From Methanoregula sp. PtaU1.Bin051 (GTDB lineage Archaea > Halobacteriota > Methanomicrobia > Methanomicrobiales > Methanospirillaceae), in NCBI GenBank assembly GCA_002067895.1, contig MVRE01000014.1:44142-108141 (forward strand): 64,000 bases of DNA, given 5' to 3'. Each line of letters opens with the position of its first letter. The first letter of the stretch is position 1. Below are positions 37,383-45,830 of the stretch, one piece after another. The notes beneath the pieces are model-generated. The model had not been told where the DNA came from. It saw only the letters and a program-made list of their open reading frames with translations, and made no database searches. A program made the position numbers and the translations under genes.

Positions 37383-39302
37383 TCAGACCATGCGATAGGT
37401 TTCGAGGTTCATGGGGGAGTGCGTTTCGATATGGTACCGCTTGTAAATTGAACTCGCGAGATCAATTGTATTGTTCTCATCGCCATGGATGCAGAAAATC
37501 TTCTCCGGTTTTGGCTGAACCTGACCGACATAGTTCATCAGCTGCCGCCGGTCAGAGTGGCCTGAAAATCCATCAATGGTTATCACTTCGAGGTTGATAT
37601 TGATAGTTCCTTTTCTTCCCATTGGCACTTCGCGCCATCCTTTCTGGATCCGCCTTCCCTGAGTCCCTTCTGCTTGGTAGCCAACGAATACAAGTGCATT
37701 CCTGGCATCCTGCGCCAGTCCGGTAAGATACTCCATTACAGGACCGCCATTGAGCATGCCGCTTGTCGAGATGATGACACTCGGGTCGCCACCAATAACT
37801 TTATCGCGTACATCCGGCGAATCGACCTGCTGGAAACAATCAGCAAGGAACGGGTTCATCCCTTCCCGGAAAATCTGGTTGCGCAGGTCATTATTGAGAT
37901 ATTCAGGGTATGTCGTATGGATTGCAGTGGCTTCACGAATCATTCCATCGAGATATATCTTTACCTTCGGTATTTTTTCCAGACGTATTCCTTCCTCAAG
38001 AGCGAGCATGACCTCCTGGGACCGGCCGACAGCAAATGCGGGAATTATCACCTTCCCGCCCCTTGAGATTACCGTACTGATTGTTTCGTAGAGTCTCAAT
38101 TCGGCGTCAGAACGTGCCGGCTGGAAATCATTAGAACCACCGTACGTACTTTCCATGAATATGGCTTCAAGACGAGGAAACTGGCTGATTGCCGGATTGA
38201 AAAGCCGGCTTCTGCTGTAGTTGAAATCACCAGTGAATGCAATATTGTACAGTCCATCCCCGAGATGGAAGTGGGCAATGGCTGAACCAAGAATATGCCC
38301 TGCATTGTGAAACGTCAGTTTGATGTCCGGAGCGATGTCGGTCACACTGCCGTAGTTGAGTGTTATCGAGTGTTTGATATATTCCTTGACCTCGTTGCTG
38401 CTATAAGGAACTTTACGGTCTTCCTTATGGATCACATCAAGATAATCCAGTTGGAGCATTGCTGAGAGGTCACGGGTTGGCGGGGTGGAGTAAACCGGCC
38501 CGGTGTATCCATATTTATAGAGGAGCGGGATGAGTGCACAGTGGTCCAGATGCGCATGGGTCAGGACAACAGCATCCAATGAAGTGAGCGGGTGGATCTC
38601 AGGGACATAGAGATACGGCGTACCGTTTGTATTATCCGGTTTCTCCCCGCAATCGATAAGGACACGACTGTGAGGGGTCGTTAAGAGGAACGCTGCCCGG
38701 CCGACTTCGCGGCAGCATCCCAGCATCGTAACACGGGTCCATTGTTCCTTTTTGATAGCGTCTTTACCCTCCTCATCTTTGATAATAATATCCCGATGGA
38801 TTCTCCTTCCTATCGTGCGCAGAAACTGTTTCCGGTCCTCGTTTACCGCCCGGAGATACTGCCTGACCTGTTTAACAGTTGTGCTCTCAATGGGGGGCGT
38901 CCGTACTACTTTAGGGGTCCAGCCGATATGTTTGGTTATCTCGCGCAAGGTCGCACCGTTCTTTCCGATAACAACTCCCGGTTTCTCGGCTTCGATCAGT
39001 ACTTCACCGGTATCGGCATCGAAAAAGATATCCGTAATTCCCGCATTCTCCGGCACCACGGTTTTTATATCTGTTACAGCCTTTTCCGGTTCTTCAAGAA
39101 TTGTAGGGCGTACGACGATCCGTTTGCGCAGGTCACGGGCCAGGATCCGTATCAGATCGGCCTCATCGGCAAACTTCTTGGGATCCTCAGTATAGATCAC
39201 AAGTTCCGGGCCTTCGAATTCAACTTGTGTGATAGTAATCCCGCGGGGGATCTTCTCGTTAATCTTGTCTTTAAGTTCCTTCAGCCTTTCTTCAATGAGC
39301 AT
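37383..39302 (-). CDS. fttA: Transcription termination factor FttA (aCPSF1), KH/beta-CASP nuclease
   Basis: A 639-aa protein with two N-terminal KH domains (residues 1-145; GVVIGKNGATLREI is the GxxG loop) and a metallo-beta-lactamase core with LTHAHLDHC near residue 245. A beta-CASP insert follows (IPAFAVGRSQEVML, near 420), then C-terminal motifs GFSGHSDRRQL and FCIHGDEN. This is the archaeal CPSF73 homologue that cleaves nascent RNA and terminates transcription at U-rich sites. It sits 22 bases downstream of psmB on the same strand. Confidence 0.95.
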   Translation of the reverse strand: MLIEERLKELKDKINEKIPRGITITQVEFEGPELVIYTEDPKKFADEADLIRILARDLRKRIVVRPTILEEPEKAVTDIKTVVPENAGITDIFFDADTGEVLIEAEKPGVVIGKNGATLREITKHIGWTPKVVRTPPIESTTVKQVRQYLRAVNEDRKQFLRTIGRRIHRDIIIKDEEGKDAIKKEQWTRVTMLGCCREVGRAAFLLTTPHSRVLIDCGEKPDNTNGTPYLYVPEIHPLTSLDAVVLTHAHLDHCALIPLLYKYGYTGPVYSTPPTRDLSAMLQLDYLDVIHKEDRKVPYSSNEVKEYIKHSITLNYGSVTDIAPDIKLTFHNAGHILGSAIAHFHLGDGLYNIAFTGDFNYSRSRLFNPAISQFPRLEAIFMESTYGGSNDFQPARSDAELRLYETISTVISRGGKVIIPAFAVGRSQEVMLALEEGIRLEKIPKVKIYLDGMIREATAIHTTYPEYLNNDLRNQIFREGMNPFLADCFQQVDSPDVRDKVIGGDPSVIISTSGMLNGGPVMEYLTGLAQDARNALVFVGYQAEGTQGRRIQKGWREVPMGRKGTININLEVITIDGFSGHSDRRQLMNYVGQVQPKPEKIFCIHGDENNTIDLASSIYKRYHIETHSPMNLETYRMV

Positions 39303-39324
39303 AAAATTAACGTCCTAAAAAGAG

Positions 39325-39966
39325 TTACGCGGGAGTTTTTACCAGATAGCGCTGGAGCGCTTCTTCATCCAGCTCCTGGTATTTGTCTTTTGTTATCATA
39401 ACGACATGGATGCCTTCTCCCGAACCGGCATCACGCTTCATTGCGGATTTCAATGCCCGGACTGCGAGATCGATCGCTTCATCTTCGTTAAGGCCGGATC
39501 GGAACCGGTCCTCGAGCACTCCATATGCCATTGGAGAGCCGGATCCCGTTGCAACGATATCCTCTTCTTTGGTCGCCCCGCCAAGTGCGTCCACAGAGAA
39601 GATACTTGGCCCATGATCATCTACGCCTCCAACAAGGAGCTGGACATAATAAGGGAAGTACCGGTTCTGGTTGAGATAATTGGAGAGCAATGTTGATGCC
39701 GCACCGACTGTAATCGGGCGCGATCGCCGAATCTGGTAAAGACTGCATTCAACGGTCAGGATCCGGGCAAGCTGCTGGGCATCACCAACACCTCCAGCCG
39801 TGGTCATGCCGATCCTATCCGCTATCTGGTAGACCTTCTTCGCCTTTCTGCTGGCAATCATATATCCCATGGTCGCCCGCTTCTCTGTAGCAAGAATAAC
39901 ACCGTCTGAGAAGACCAACCCCACGGTTGTCGTCCCCTTCATGGAATCCTGGTACTGTTCATGCAT
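39325..39966 (-). CDS. psmB: Proteasome beta subunit
   Basis: A 213-aa N-terminal nucleophile hydrolase. After a short propeptide MHEQYQDSMKG the mature chain starts TTTVGLVFSDGVILATEKRA with the catalytic Thr; Asp and Lys partners lie in FSDG and EKRA. GSGSPMAYGVLED is the conserved C-terminal loop. ATG 39966 is used; the frame extends to a TTG at 39978. Fourteen such subunits form the two inner rings of the archaeal 20S proteasome. The alpha subunit is not in the window. Next to fttA in a likely operon. Confidence 0.95.
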   Translation of the reverse strand: MHEQYQDSMKGTTTVGLVFSDGVILATEKRATMGYMIASRKAKKVYQIADRIGMTTAGGVGDAQQLARILTVECSLYQIRRSRPITVGAASTLLSNYLNQNRYFPYYVQLLVGGVDDHGPSIFSVDALGGATKEEDIVATGSGSPMAYGVLEDRFRSGLNEDEAIDLAVRALKSAMKRDAGSGEGIHVVMITKDKYQELDEEALQRYLVKTPA

Positions 39967-40052
39967 ATTCGCACCCAAAAAATTTCATAAACGCTGTAAA
40001 TTTCTGAAAAGCGCTTAGTCATTAAAGATGATATCAGAAAATTTAAATGTTT

Positions 40053-40898
40053 TTATTCTGCAGCTCTGCACAGCACACGGATCAGTTCCCGGTCATAGAG
40101 CATAGCGACTAGACGCTTGTCGCCGTTAACAACGGGAAGCTGATCGACACGGGCACGACGCATCTTGAGAGCACACTCGCTCACTTCCGCATTCTGCGGT
40201 ACCGATACAACATTTTTTACCATTGCAGTCTTAACTGCCCTGTCCGGCAGCTGAACTTTGGATATACCGTAACTCACCGTATGCATGTCGCGGATACTTT
40301 CCCAGGTCCATTCGTCGTCATCAGTACCATTGGAGAAATCGCTGACACCGACCGAGTCTTCGATGCTGGAGTTCCGGATAAGGTCGCGTTCTGAGATTAT
40401 TCCCTGTAACCTGCTATCCGAGTCGAGAATTGGAATAGCGTCGACACCGGAGATCTCCATAACGCGTCCGACAAGCGGAAGCGGGGTCTCTTCCCAGAGA
40501 GCAAACGTCTGACTTACAAAGGTGTCCTTGATCTCCTCTTTAATTTTAAGTTGGGCGATCGCATGGATGAGATCCGCTACTGATAGTAATCCCACAAGTT
40601 TACCGCTTTCGACAACAGGAAGCCTCCGGATCCTATGGGTAACCAGTAGCCGAGCCGCTTCACGGATATCAGTATCAGGTGTAATCGTAACCGGTTTTGC
40701 GGTCATAAGGAGGCCTAATTGCGTCTCTTCGGGTTTACGGAGAAGATCTTTACGTGTTATAATTCCAACGATTTTTTTATTCTTAATAACGGGAACTCCG
40801 GATATACCTGTCCTTTTCAGGATCTTCAAAACATCATCGCGATTACCCGGGATCTCGACATGGACGACATCCGATGTCATATAATCTTCTACTGACAT
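40053..40898 (-). CDS. Four-CBS-domain regulatory protein
   Basis: A 281-aa protein made of two Bateman modules (four CBS domains, each about 60 residues). Repeated motifs are TGISGVPVIKNKKIVGIITR, RRLPVVESGKLVGLLSVADL, DAIPILDSDSRLQGIISERD and DQLPVVNGDKRLVAMLYDRE. CBS pairs usually bind adenosyl nucleotides and act as energy sensors. There is no attached catalytic domain. The start is five bases from the uspA stop, so the two genes form an operon. Confidence 0.88.
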   Translation of the reverse strand: MSVEDYMTSDVVHVEIPGNRDDVLKILKRTGISGVPVIKNKKIVGIITRKDLLRKPEETQLGLLMTAKPVTITPDTDIREAARLLVTHRIRRLPVVESGKLVGLLSVADLIHAIAQLKIKEEIKDTFVSQTFALWEETPLPLVGRVMEISGVDAIPILDSDSRLQGIISERDLIRNSSIEDSVGVSDFSNGTDDDEWTWESIRDMHTVSYGISKVQLPDRAVKTAMVKNVVSVPQNAEVSECALKMRRARVDQLPVVNGDKRLVAMLYDRELIRVLCRAAE

Positions 40899-40903
40899 TT
40901 CGG

Positions 40904-41338
40904 TTATGATCTCACCACCATTGCAGATACCTTTCCATGAGTGATGACATAATTGCTGACGCTTCCGAGAAGAAGCCGGTCTGCTTTTCCTTTTCCATGA
41001 GAACCAATAATGATAAGACTAACCTTCAATTGTTCAGCAAGAGAGATGATCTCATTGCCCGCATGCCCTTGTTTCATATGCGTCGCAAGTGATACCCCCT
41101 TTTCCGCGGATAGTGCCCGTGCCTTGGCAAGGACCTGTTCCCCCTCCTTTTCGAGTGCCCGGTACATAATCTCTACCGTATTATCCGCTGGCAGGGATGA
41201 AAAAAGACCTGTCTCAACAACATAAACGGTATGAAGCTTGGCGCCATGCAACCTTGCTTCCTCAATGGCAATTGCAAACGCCTGCTCGCTGGCCTTCGAG
41301 CCATCAATTGCAACAAGGATTTCAGAAAACACGGGCAT
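40904..41338 (-). CDS. Universal stress protein UspA family
   Basis: A 144-aa single-domain protein starting MPVFSEILVAIDGSKASEQA. The C-terminal GSHGKGKADRLLLGSVSNYV carries the G-x2-G-x9-G-S ATP-binding pattern of ATP-type UspA proteins. I chose ATG 41338; the frame runs seven codons further to 41359. It is cotranscribed with the CBS protein. The precise role is unknown; the family binds ATP and responds to stress. Confidence 0.9.
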   Translation of the reverse strand: MPVFSEILVAIDGSKASEQAFAIAIEEARLHGAKLHTVYVVETGLFSSLPADNTVEIMYRALEKEGEQVLAKARALSAEKGVSLATHMKQGHAGNEIISLAEQLKVSLIIIGSHGKGKADRLLLGSVSNYVITHGKVSAMVVRS

Positions 41339-41370
41339 CACCCAGAATAAACATGGCATTTTACTTGAAT

Positions 41371-42414
41371 TTATGAATTAAAAACGTTTTTGCAGGAACT
41401 GATGGATGTTCCACGTTTCACAATACTTGCAATCGGGTTTTTTGAGAAAATCAGGTTTGATCTGCTTGGGTCCAGAATAAAGAAATTGGCCTGCGCGCCT
41501 TTCTTGATAAAAAATGATTCCTGCAGCAAATACGATCCGGAAACAGCTGATTGAAGAACATCTTCCGCATCAATCTTATAGACCGCATGAAGAAATGCCA
41601 TCTCGGCAAACATGTCCGGCTGTACGAACATGGCATTATCCGTGCCGAGGAAAAGCCTGCATCCCAGGTCCAGCATGCGCCGGATCGGCGGATTAACTCT
41701 CGAACTCGTAACGGACAGAATCCAGTTTGACTGGGGGCAGACTACTATGGGTATGTCATTATCCGCGCACCGTTTCAGTTGGGCATCCGTTGCATGGGTT
41801 GCATGGATAATAAAATCGGGATCGTACGACAGGGCAGTATCGACATCTCTGTCATCTTTCTCCCCCGCATGGAAAGCGATACGCGTTCCTGCTTTTTTTG
41901 CATCATTGACAACACGTTCGATATCAGAGACATCTCGGACACTGCTTATACCCAGCCCGTCTCCTGCCCTCTCCCCGCCATCCCTGCCGAATATCAAGGG
42001 ATGAAATTGAAGGTTCTTTACAGCCCGCCTGAATGCATTTACACCCGGAATCCCCCCCTCCCGGAAATCCGCACACCCGGCACAACCACGATTAATCATG
42101 ATCTGAGCACTTTTACGGATCCCCTTTACCAAATCTTCCTGCGATATCGTTGCAAGAATCCGGTGTTTAAGTCCTTTGGGCGGGGTGACAAGCGATTCGA
42201 GGTTCCCGGATATGGCGCAGTCCATCGCCACGGTATCACCGAGATGTGTATGGGCATTAAAGAAGGCGGGACAGATCCAGACATCGGGGGCTTTATTGCT
42301 CTCATCAATTGCAGTAATTACACCCTGTTCGATGATAATCTCAACTTGTAAAGGGGAGAGATCATCGCCGATCAGTGCTTTACCGGAAATTATTTGATGA
42401 TTTTTGTCACGCAT
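41371..42414 (-). CDS. Amidohydrolase (COG0402-type deaminase/hydrolase)
   Basis: A 347-aa metal-dependent hydrolase. Metal-ligand motifs are seen in order: FFNAHTHLGD (H-x-H, near residue 55), FHAGEKD, IHATHATD and FLGTDNAMFVQ (Asp). This is the order of the MTA/SAH deaminase, chlorohydrolase and cytosine deaminase class. The substrate cannot be named. The start ATG 42414 has AAAGGAG eight bases upstream; a frame extension to 42699 runs across secG and cofE and is not real. Divergent from secG with 42 bp between the starts. Confidence 0.8.
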   Translation of the reverse strand: MRDKNHQIISGKALIGDDLSPLQVEIIIEQGVITAIDESNKAPDVWICPAFFNAHTHLGDTVAMDCAISGNLESLVTPPKGLKHRILATISQEDLVKGIRKSAQIMINRGCAGCADFREGGIPGVNAFRRAVKNLQFHPLIFGRDGGERAGDGLGISSVRDVSDIERVVNDAKKAGTRIAFHAGEKDDRDVDTALSYDPDFIIHATHATDAQLKRCADNDIPIVVCPQSNWILSVTSSRVNPPIRRMLDLGCRLFLGTDNAMFVQPDMFAEMAFLHAVYKIDAEDVLQSAVSGSYLLQESFFIKKGAQANFFILDPSRSNLIFSKNPIASIVKRGTSISSCKNVFNS

Positions 42415-42426
42415 CCTGACTCTCCT

Positions 42427-42437
42427 TTTATATATCG
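42427..42437 (+). promoter_or_regulatory. TATA box for secG
   Basis: TTTTATATATCG lies 20-30 bp before the secG start, so the transcript should have almost no leader. The reverse strand of the same stretch carries the Shine-Dalgarno (AAGGAG) of the divergent amidohydrolase. Confidence 0.5.
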
Positions 42438-42456
42438 CAAAACCAAATAGGTATCC

Positions 42457-42615
42457 ATGGCAAAGAAACAAGGCGGGCGGCTGATGTCTTCGGCAGGTCT
42501 TGTCAATTATTATGACAGTGAGGACCGCCGCGCAGTACATATCAGCCCGGTGATTGTAATGGCGGTAGCAGCTGCCATTGGTGTTGCAATTCTTCTCCTG
42601 AACATACTTTACTGA
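42457..42615 (+). CDS. secG: Sec61 beta (SecG) subunit of the protein translocase
   Basis: A 52-aa gene, easily missed. It starts MAKKQGGRLMSSAGLVNYYD and ends in one membrane span ([20 protein letters not shown]). The K-K-x-G-G-R-L-M-S-S-A-G-L-x-x-Y-Y-D block is the signature of archaeal Sec61 beta. It is a tail-anchored accessory subunit of the SecYE translocon in the cytoplasmic membrane. It overlaps the cofE 3' end by seven bases (convergent) and has its own TATA box. Confidence 0.93.
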   Translation: MAKKQGGRLMSSAGLVNYYDSEDRRAVHISPVIVMAVAAAIGVAILLLNILY

Positions 42616-43361
42616 CCCATTTCTTTTTTCAATAGATTCCGGGTGATGTCCTCGCTTTTGGTAAAGTAAAGACGGTCGTGTCCGCTCCAAGATGGACAAT
42701 TCCTGAAAACAACTGCAGGGACTCCGTTATTACTTTCACCCATTATAAAATTGGCAAATCCTGCAATCTCATCAACAACGGCCTCTTCCGTGATCTTTAA
42801 TACATGACCGAAGAGATCCCTATCGCCCCTAAAGTCCCGGATAGCCTGCATCCCGCTCCATCCGATTGCATTCCCGGTCTGCCCGCGTCGAAACGACCGT
42901 CCGCAGGTGTCTGTGATAATCACACCGATTGTTTTACCGGACATTTTTTTAATTTCTAAGCGGATTTCATCAGCGGCTTTCATGGGATCTGGCGGGAGGA
43001 AGATCACCATGCCGTCTTCGATATTACTCTGATCCACCCCTGCTCGCACACCGATGTGACCACAAGGAAGTTCTGAAAGTATAAACGGGTGCTCCATGAT
43101 AATATCGGTGGATGCATCGAGGACTGCTTGGATAAAACGCGGATCTTCCCTGTTTATCCGTGCGATGCGTTCAGCCCGTTCGGTCGGCATGATCGAAGAG
43201 AGAGATTTGGTATAACCTTTTGCCTTTGAATAGATCGTAGAGGCTATACAGAGAATATCACCTTCATATAATGCAGTGTTTTTACAGACCAGGGACGAGA
43301 TATCATCGCCCTTATGGATAATTGGCAGACCGCGGATACCGATCACGGTGATTTCTTCCAT
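42609..43361 (-). CDS. cofE: Coenzyme F420-0:L-glutamate ligase CofE
   Basis: A 250-aa enzyme that adds gamma-linked glutamates to F420-0 using GTP. Visible motifs are the N-terminal [26 protein letters not shown], the region REDPRF, and the family signature [19 protein letters not shown] near residue 155, then [12 protein letters not shown]420 is the hydride carrier of methanogenesis. The promoter region was interrupted: an IS ends 109 bp upstream of the start, and the transposase frame runs out of the IS across the cofE start in another frame. Confidence 0.95.
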   Translation of the reverse strand: MEEITVIGIRGLPIIHKGDDISSLVCKNTALYEGDILCIASTIYSKAKGYTKSLSSIMPTERAERIARINREDPRFIQAVLDASTDIIMEHPFILSELPCGHIGVRAGVDQSNIEDGMVIFLPPDPMKAADEIRLEIKKMSGKTIGVIITDTCGRSFRRGQTGNAIGWSGMQAIRDFRGDRDLFGHVLKITEEAVVDEIAGFANFIMGESNNGVPAVVFRNCPSWSGHDRLYFTKSEDITRNLLKKEMGQ

Positions 43362-43470
43362 ACCTCCATACTGTGAGGGTTAGCCGATAAATCCGTTTCG
43401 TTTGATACCTGCCGGATACTGCCATCTGCAGGTTTCTGCTAATCTTACCAATCAGGATTATAACAAAATA

Positions 43471-44371
43471 GGCTCTGTAGAATTCCTCAATGACAATCCG
43501 AATAGAGAATATTATCATCGCTCTTGAGAGGTTGTAAAGGATCACCTTGATTTTGATCTCCTTGACCTGGAGTCGGTATTTTCTTGCTTTCAGGGATTCC
43601 CCGAACTTTCTTTTCAAGACGGAGAACACGGTTTCGACCTTAATCCGTTGATAGTATAGTTCCGGATCGAACAACACCCTCATTCTTCGGCGGTAATAAC
43701 CGGAGATCCGTTTCCTTTCTCTCTCCCGGATCGGGATGAGCGAACAAGAGTTCAGCGTATCCCGGATCAGCCGGTGGATCTCTTCGGAATCGTATCCTTT
43801 GTCCATGAGGTAGAGGTCAGACTTTCTGGTTCTGTGAGATTGATTCAGGAGTTTTTCGGCGTGACGGATATCATGGACGGGATGCCGGGAGATCTTCAGA
43901 CCTGTGATAATCTGTTGAGCCGTATCAACGGAGATTGATGTTTTCAGGAACCGTTTTCTGGTCTTACCGGTTCCCCAGGAATAGTAATGGCTGGCGTACG
44001 AGCTGGTGAACCCGGATGAATCGACAGCGGTACAGGGTATTTTCTCGCCCCAGTCATAGAACAATTTCATGAGCCGGTTGAGTAACCGGGTGAATGTTAT
44101 GGATCGAATCCGTTGACAGAACTTGTGAATCGTCGTGAAATGAGGTACCTGATCGAGATGGATCTTTTCCCGGGAGAGAGTCCATGATCCCGGTAAGTTC
44201 AACGATATCCCGGTAATCTTCGGACATGTACTCTTTCAGGAGAAGAAGAATGAGTAACTGGTGCTGGTTATAGGTTCTTTTCGAGAACTTTGATGAGTAA
44301 AGGGGGATTCGGGAATTCCGGATCACACCGGAGGATAATTCAACAAAACTGATATACCGGTTTGCTGACAT
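43471..44371 (-). pseudogene. IS5-family DDE transposase, frameshifted, no stop inside the element
   Basis: The N-terminal part starts at ATG 44371 (MSANRYISFVELSSGVIRNS) with GGAG nine bases upstream. Around 44161-44175 the protein continues in another frame ([13 protein letters not shown], then [18 protein letters not shown] and [13 protein letters not shown], the D, D and E of a DDE transposase). The switch is +1 (or -2) and lies best in GGGAAAAG. The C-terminal frame stays open through the terminal repeat (EEFYRA) and only stops at 43312 inside cofE. The shift may be inactivating or a slippage site; a +1 shift makes programmed -1 slippage unlikely. Confidence 0.75.
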
Positions 44372-44377
44372 TATCTC

Positions 44378-44416
44378 GTCTCCTTATCGTTACTGAACAT
44401 AACAAAATAAGGAGAC
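44378..44416 (-). promoter_or_regulatory. Hairpin covering the transposase ribosome binding site
   Basis: GTCTCCTTAT (44378-44387) and ATAAGGAGAC (44407-44416) are perfect 10-bp inverted repeats with a 19-nt loop. In minus-strand RNA entering from outside, the 3' arm contains the AAGGAG ribosome binding site of the transposase. Pairing would hide it, as known for IS10, IS50 and IS200, where such stems block translation of read-through transcripts. Confidence 0.6.
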
Positions 44417-44470
44417 ACGGTACCTTAGATCTTTCGGTCGTCGGTGCAATTCGGTTTTAGATCGGGGTTT

Positions 44471-45349
44471 CTACAGAGCTAAATATTTGTTATTCTTATT
44501 TGCCTTCCAATGCGAGGCGATATATTCACGAATCATCGATGCACCGACTGTTGCTGCCTGGCCATGATCATAGGCTGGACAGACTTCTACATAATCAAAA
44601 GCGAGTGAGTGGGGTGCAACCGCGCTGATTAAATCCCGGATGTTTTCCGGTGATAGCCCAAAGGGTTCCGGTGTCCCAAGACCAGGTGTGAGACATGAAT
44701 CAATAACATCGGCATCAATGGAAAGATATACGCGCTTTCCCTCGATCCGATTTTGTATATTTTGAATAACAGGATTCATGCCTTTTTTTTGTATCTCAGC
44801 TGAAGAAAATACAGTTAAATGATTTTGTGCGAAGACAAACTGATCGGCTGTCCCACTACGGCTGCCAACATGGATGATATCATGGATCCCGTCATCGTAA
44901 ATACGACGGGTAATACAGGCGTGGTTATAGATTGATCCGCGGTACTCCTCCCGGAGATCGAGATGCGCATCACAGACGATGAGCATATCAGGTTTGACAG
45001 CGCGGACCGCACCAATGGTAATCGAGTGTTCACCCCCGATCATAACAGGGATTTTCCCATCTTTTATAACATCCTGAACTACGGCCTGTACTTCGATCAT
45101 TACATCATTCGGAACTGCATTGGTGTCCAGATTACCCAGATCTATGAATGGCACATCGTTTAGATCGACATTATGTGCCGGAACGTATGATTCAAAATTG
45201 TACGAGAGTTCCCTGATTTCCCGTGGCCCGTCTCGGGTTCCTGTACGGAACGATGTTGTGCTGTCAAAGGGGACGCCAAAAATGACATATACTGCGTCTT
45301 TATAGGAGGCAATGGAACCTGCAAAAAGATGGTTAATAAAGGCATTCAT
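44471..45349 (-). CDS. speB: Agmatinase / ureohydrolase SpeB
   Basis: A 292-aa ureohydrolase from ATG 45349 (MNAFINHLFAGSIASYKDAV); the frame extends upstream over the aIF5A end but that part is not conserved. Manganese-binding motifs are GGEHSITIG, CDAHLDLREEY (D-A-H-x-D) and SIDADVIDSCLTPG (D-x-D). It hydrolyses agmatine to putrescine and urea. The stop TAG (44471-44473) lies in the terminal repeat of the IS, so the last residues (LAL) come from the IS. The gene follows aIF5A by seven bases; polyamines are precursors of the hypusine made on aIF5A, a sensible pairing. Confidence 0.9.
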   Translation of the reverse strand: MNAFINHLFAGSIASYKDAVYVIFGVPFDSTTSFRTGTRDGPREIRELSYNFESYVPAHNVDLNDVPFIDLGNLDTNAVPNDVMIEVQAVVQDVIKDGKIPVMIGGEHSITIGAVRAVKPDMLIVCDAHLDLREEYRGSIYNHACITRRIYDDGIHDIIHVGSRSGTADQFVFAQNHLTVFSSAEIQKKGMNPVIQNIQNRIEGKRVYLSIDADVIDSCLTPGLGTPEPFGLSPENIRDLISAVAPHSLAFDYVEVCPAYDHGQAATVGASMIREYIASHWKANKNNKYLAL

Positions 45350-45356
45350 AAAAAGA

Positions 45357-45734
45357 TCAGTCGATCTTTTTCTTGCCCATCGATTCAATATACATGATCT
45401 CCTTTCCAACCTCAATAGAACCCTTCTTGTCTTCCGGTATAATAATTTCAAAATTGGAATAATCTTTCATGTCCATCAGTTGCGCTATATTTCCGGCGAT
45501 CGAGATAACCTGCCCGCTCTTGCGTTCAACGACCGGTACGTAGGTTTTTGCCGATACAGGCTGTACGATTGACCGTTTCACTCCATCAAAGATCCCCACG
45601 GCATCAATCCGTGCTTTTGCCGCCCCGTGCTTTCCTGGTTTTGATGTGGCAATCCCGAGCACTTTACATGGCTCATCCTCAATAACAATATAGCGCCCCT
45701 CTTTGATTTTCCCGATCTCAGTCTGTTCTTTCAT
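45357..45734 (-). CDS. Translation factor aIF5A
   Basis: A 125-aa protein with an N-terminal KOW/SH3-like domain and C-terminal OB fold. SKPGKHGAAKARIDAVGIFD is the conserved loop whose Lys (in PGKHG) becomes hypusine or deoxyhypusine. It promotes peptide bond formation at difficult sequences. It starts an operon with speB. A gap of about 95 bp separates it from the divergent phosphatase gene. Confidence 0.95.
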   Translation of the reverse strand: MKEQTEIGKIKEGRYIVIEDEPCKVLGIATSKPGKHGAAKARIDAVGIFDGVKRSIVQPVSAKTYVPVVERKSGQVISIAGNIAQLMDMKDYSNFEIIIPEDKKGSIEVGKEIMYIESMGKKKID

Positions 45735-45830
45735 CTGAATTCTCCGTGTTCCCTATATACTCACACGCGTTAGTAATTTATTCTTATTGCAGTAATAAAT
45801 ACAACGGAAACTTCCAGCACGGCGAAATCT

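Larger units (their letters stand above)
43471..44480 (-). mobile_element. IS5-like insertion sequence, about 1010 bp
   Basis: The element is bounded by imperfect terminal inverted repeats: GGCTCTGTAGAA at 43471-43482 and, inverted, AGCTCTGTAGAA ending at 44480 (11 of 12 match). AAATA occurs directly on both sides (43466-43470 and 44481-44485), a likely target duplication; a 2-bp TA boundary is an alternative. It contains one transposase gene split by a frameshift. It lies between speB and cofE and disturbs both: its right end supplies the speB stop codon, and its left end separates cofE from upstream DNA. A diverged relative begins at 63926. Confidence 0.85.

Noticed and set aside
41371..42699. 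442-residue form of the amidohydrolase
   Set aside because: The first 95 residues are translated from the antisense of secG and cofE; the Shine-Dalgarno and homologous start are at 42414.
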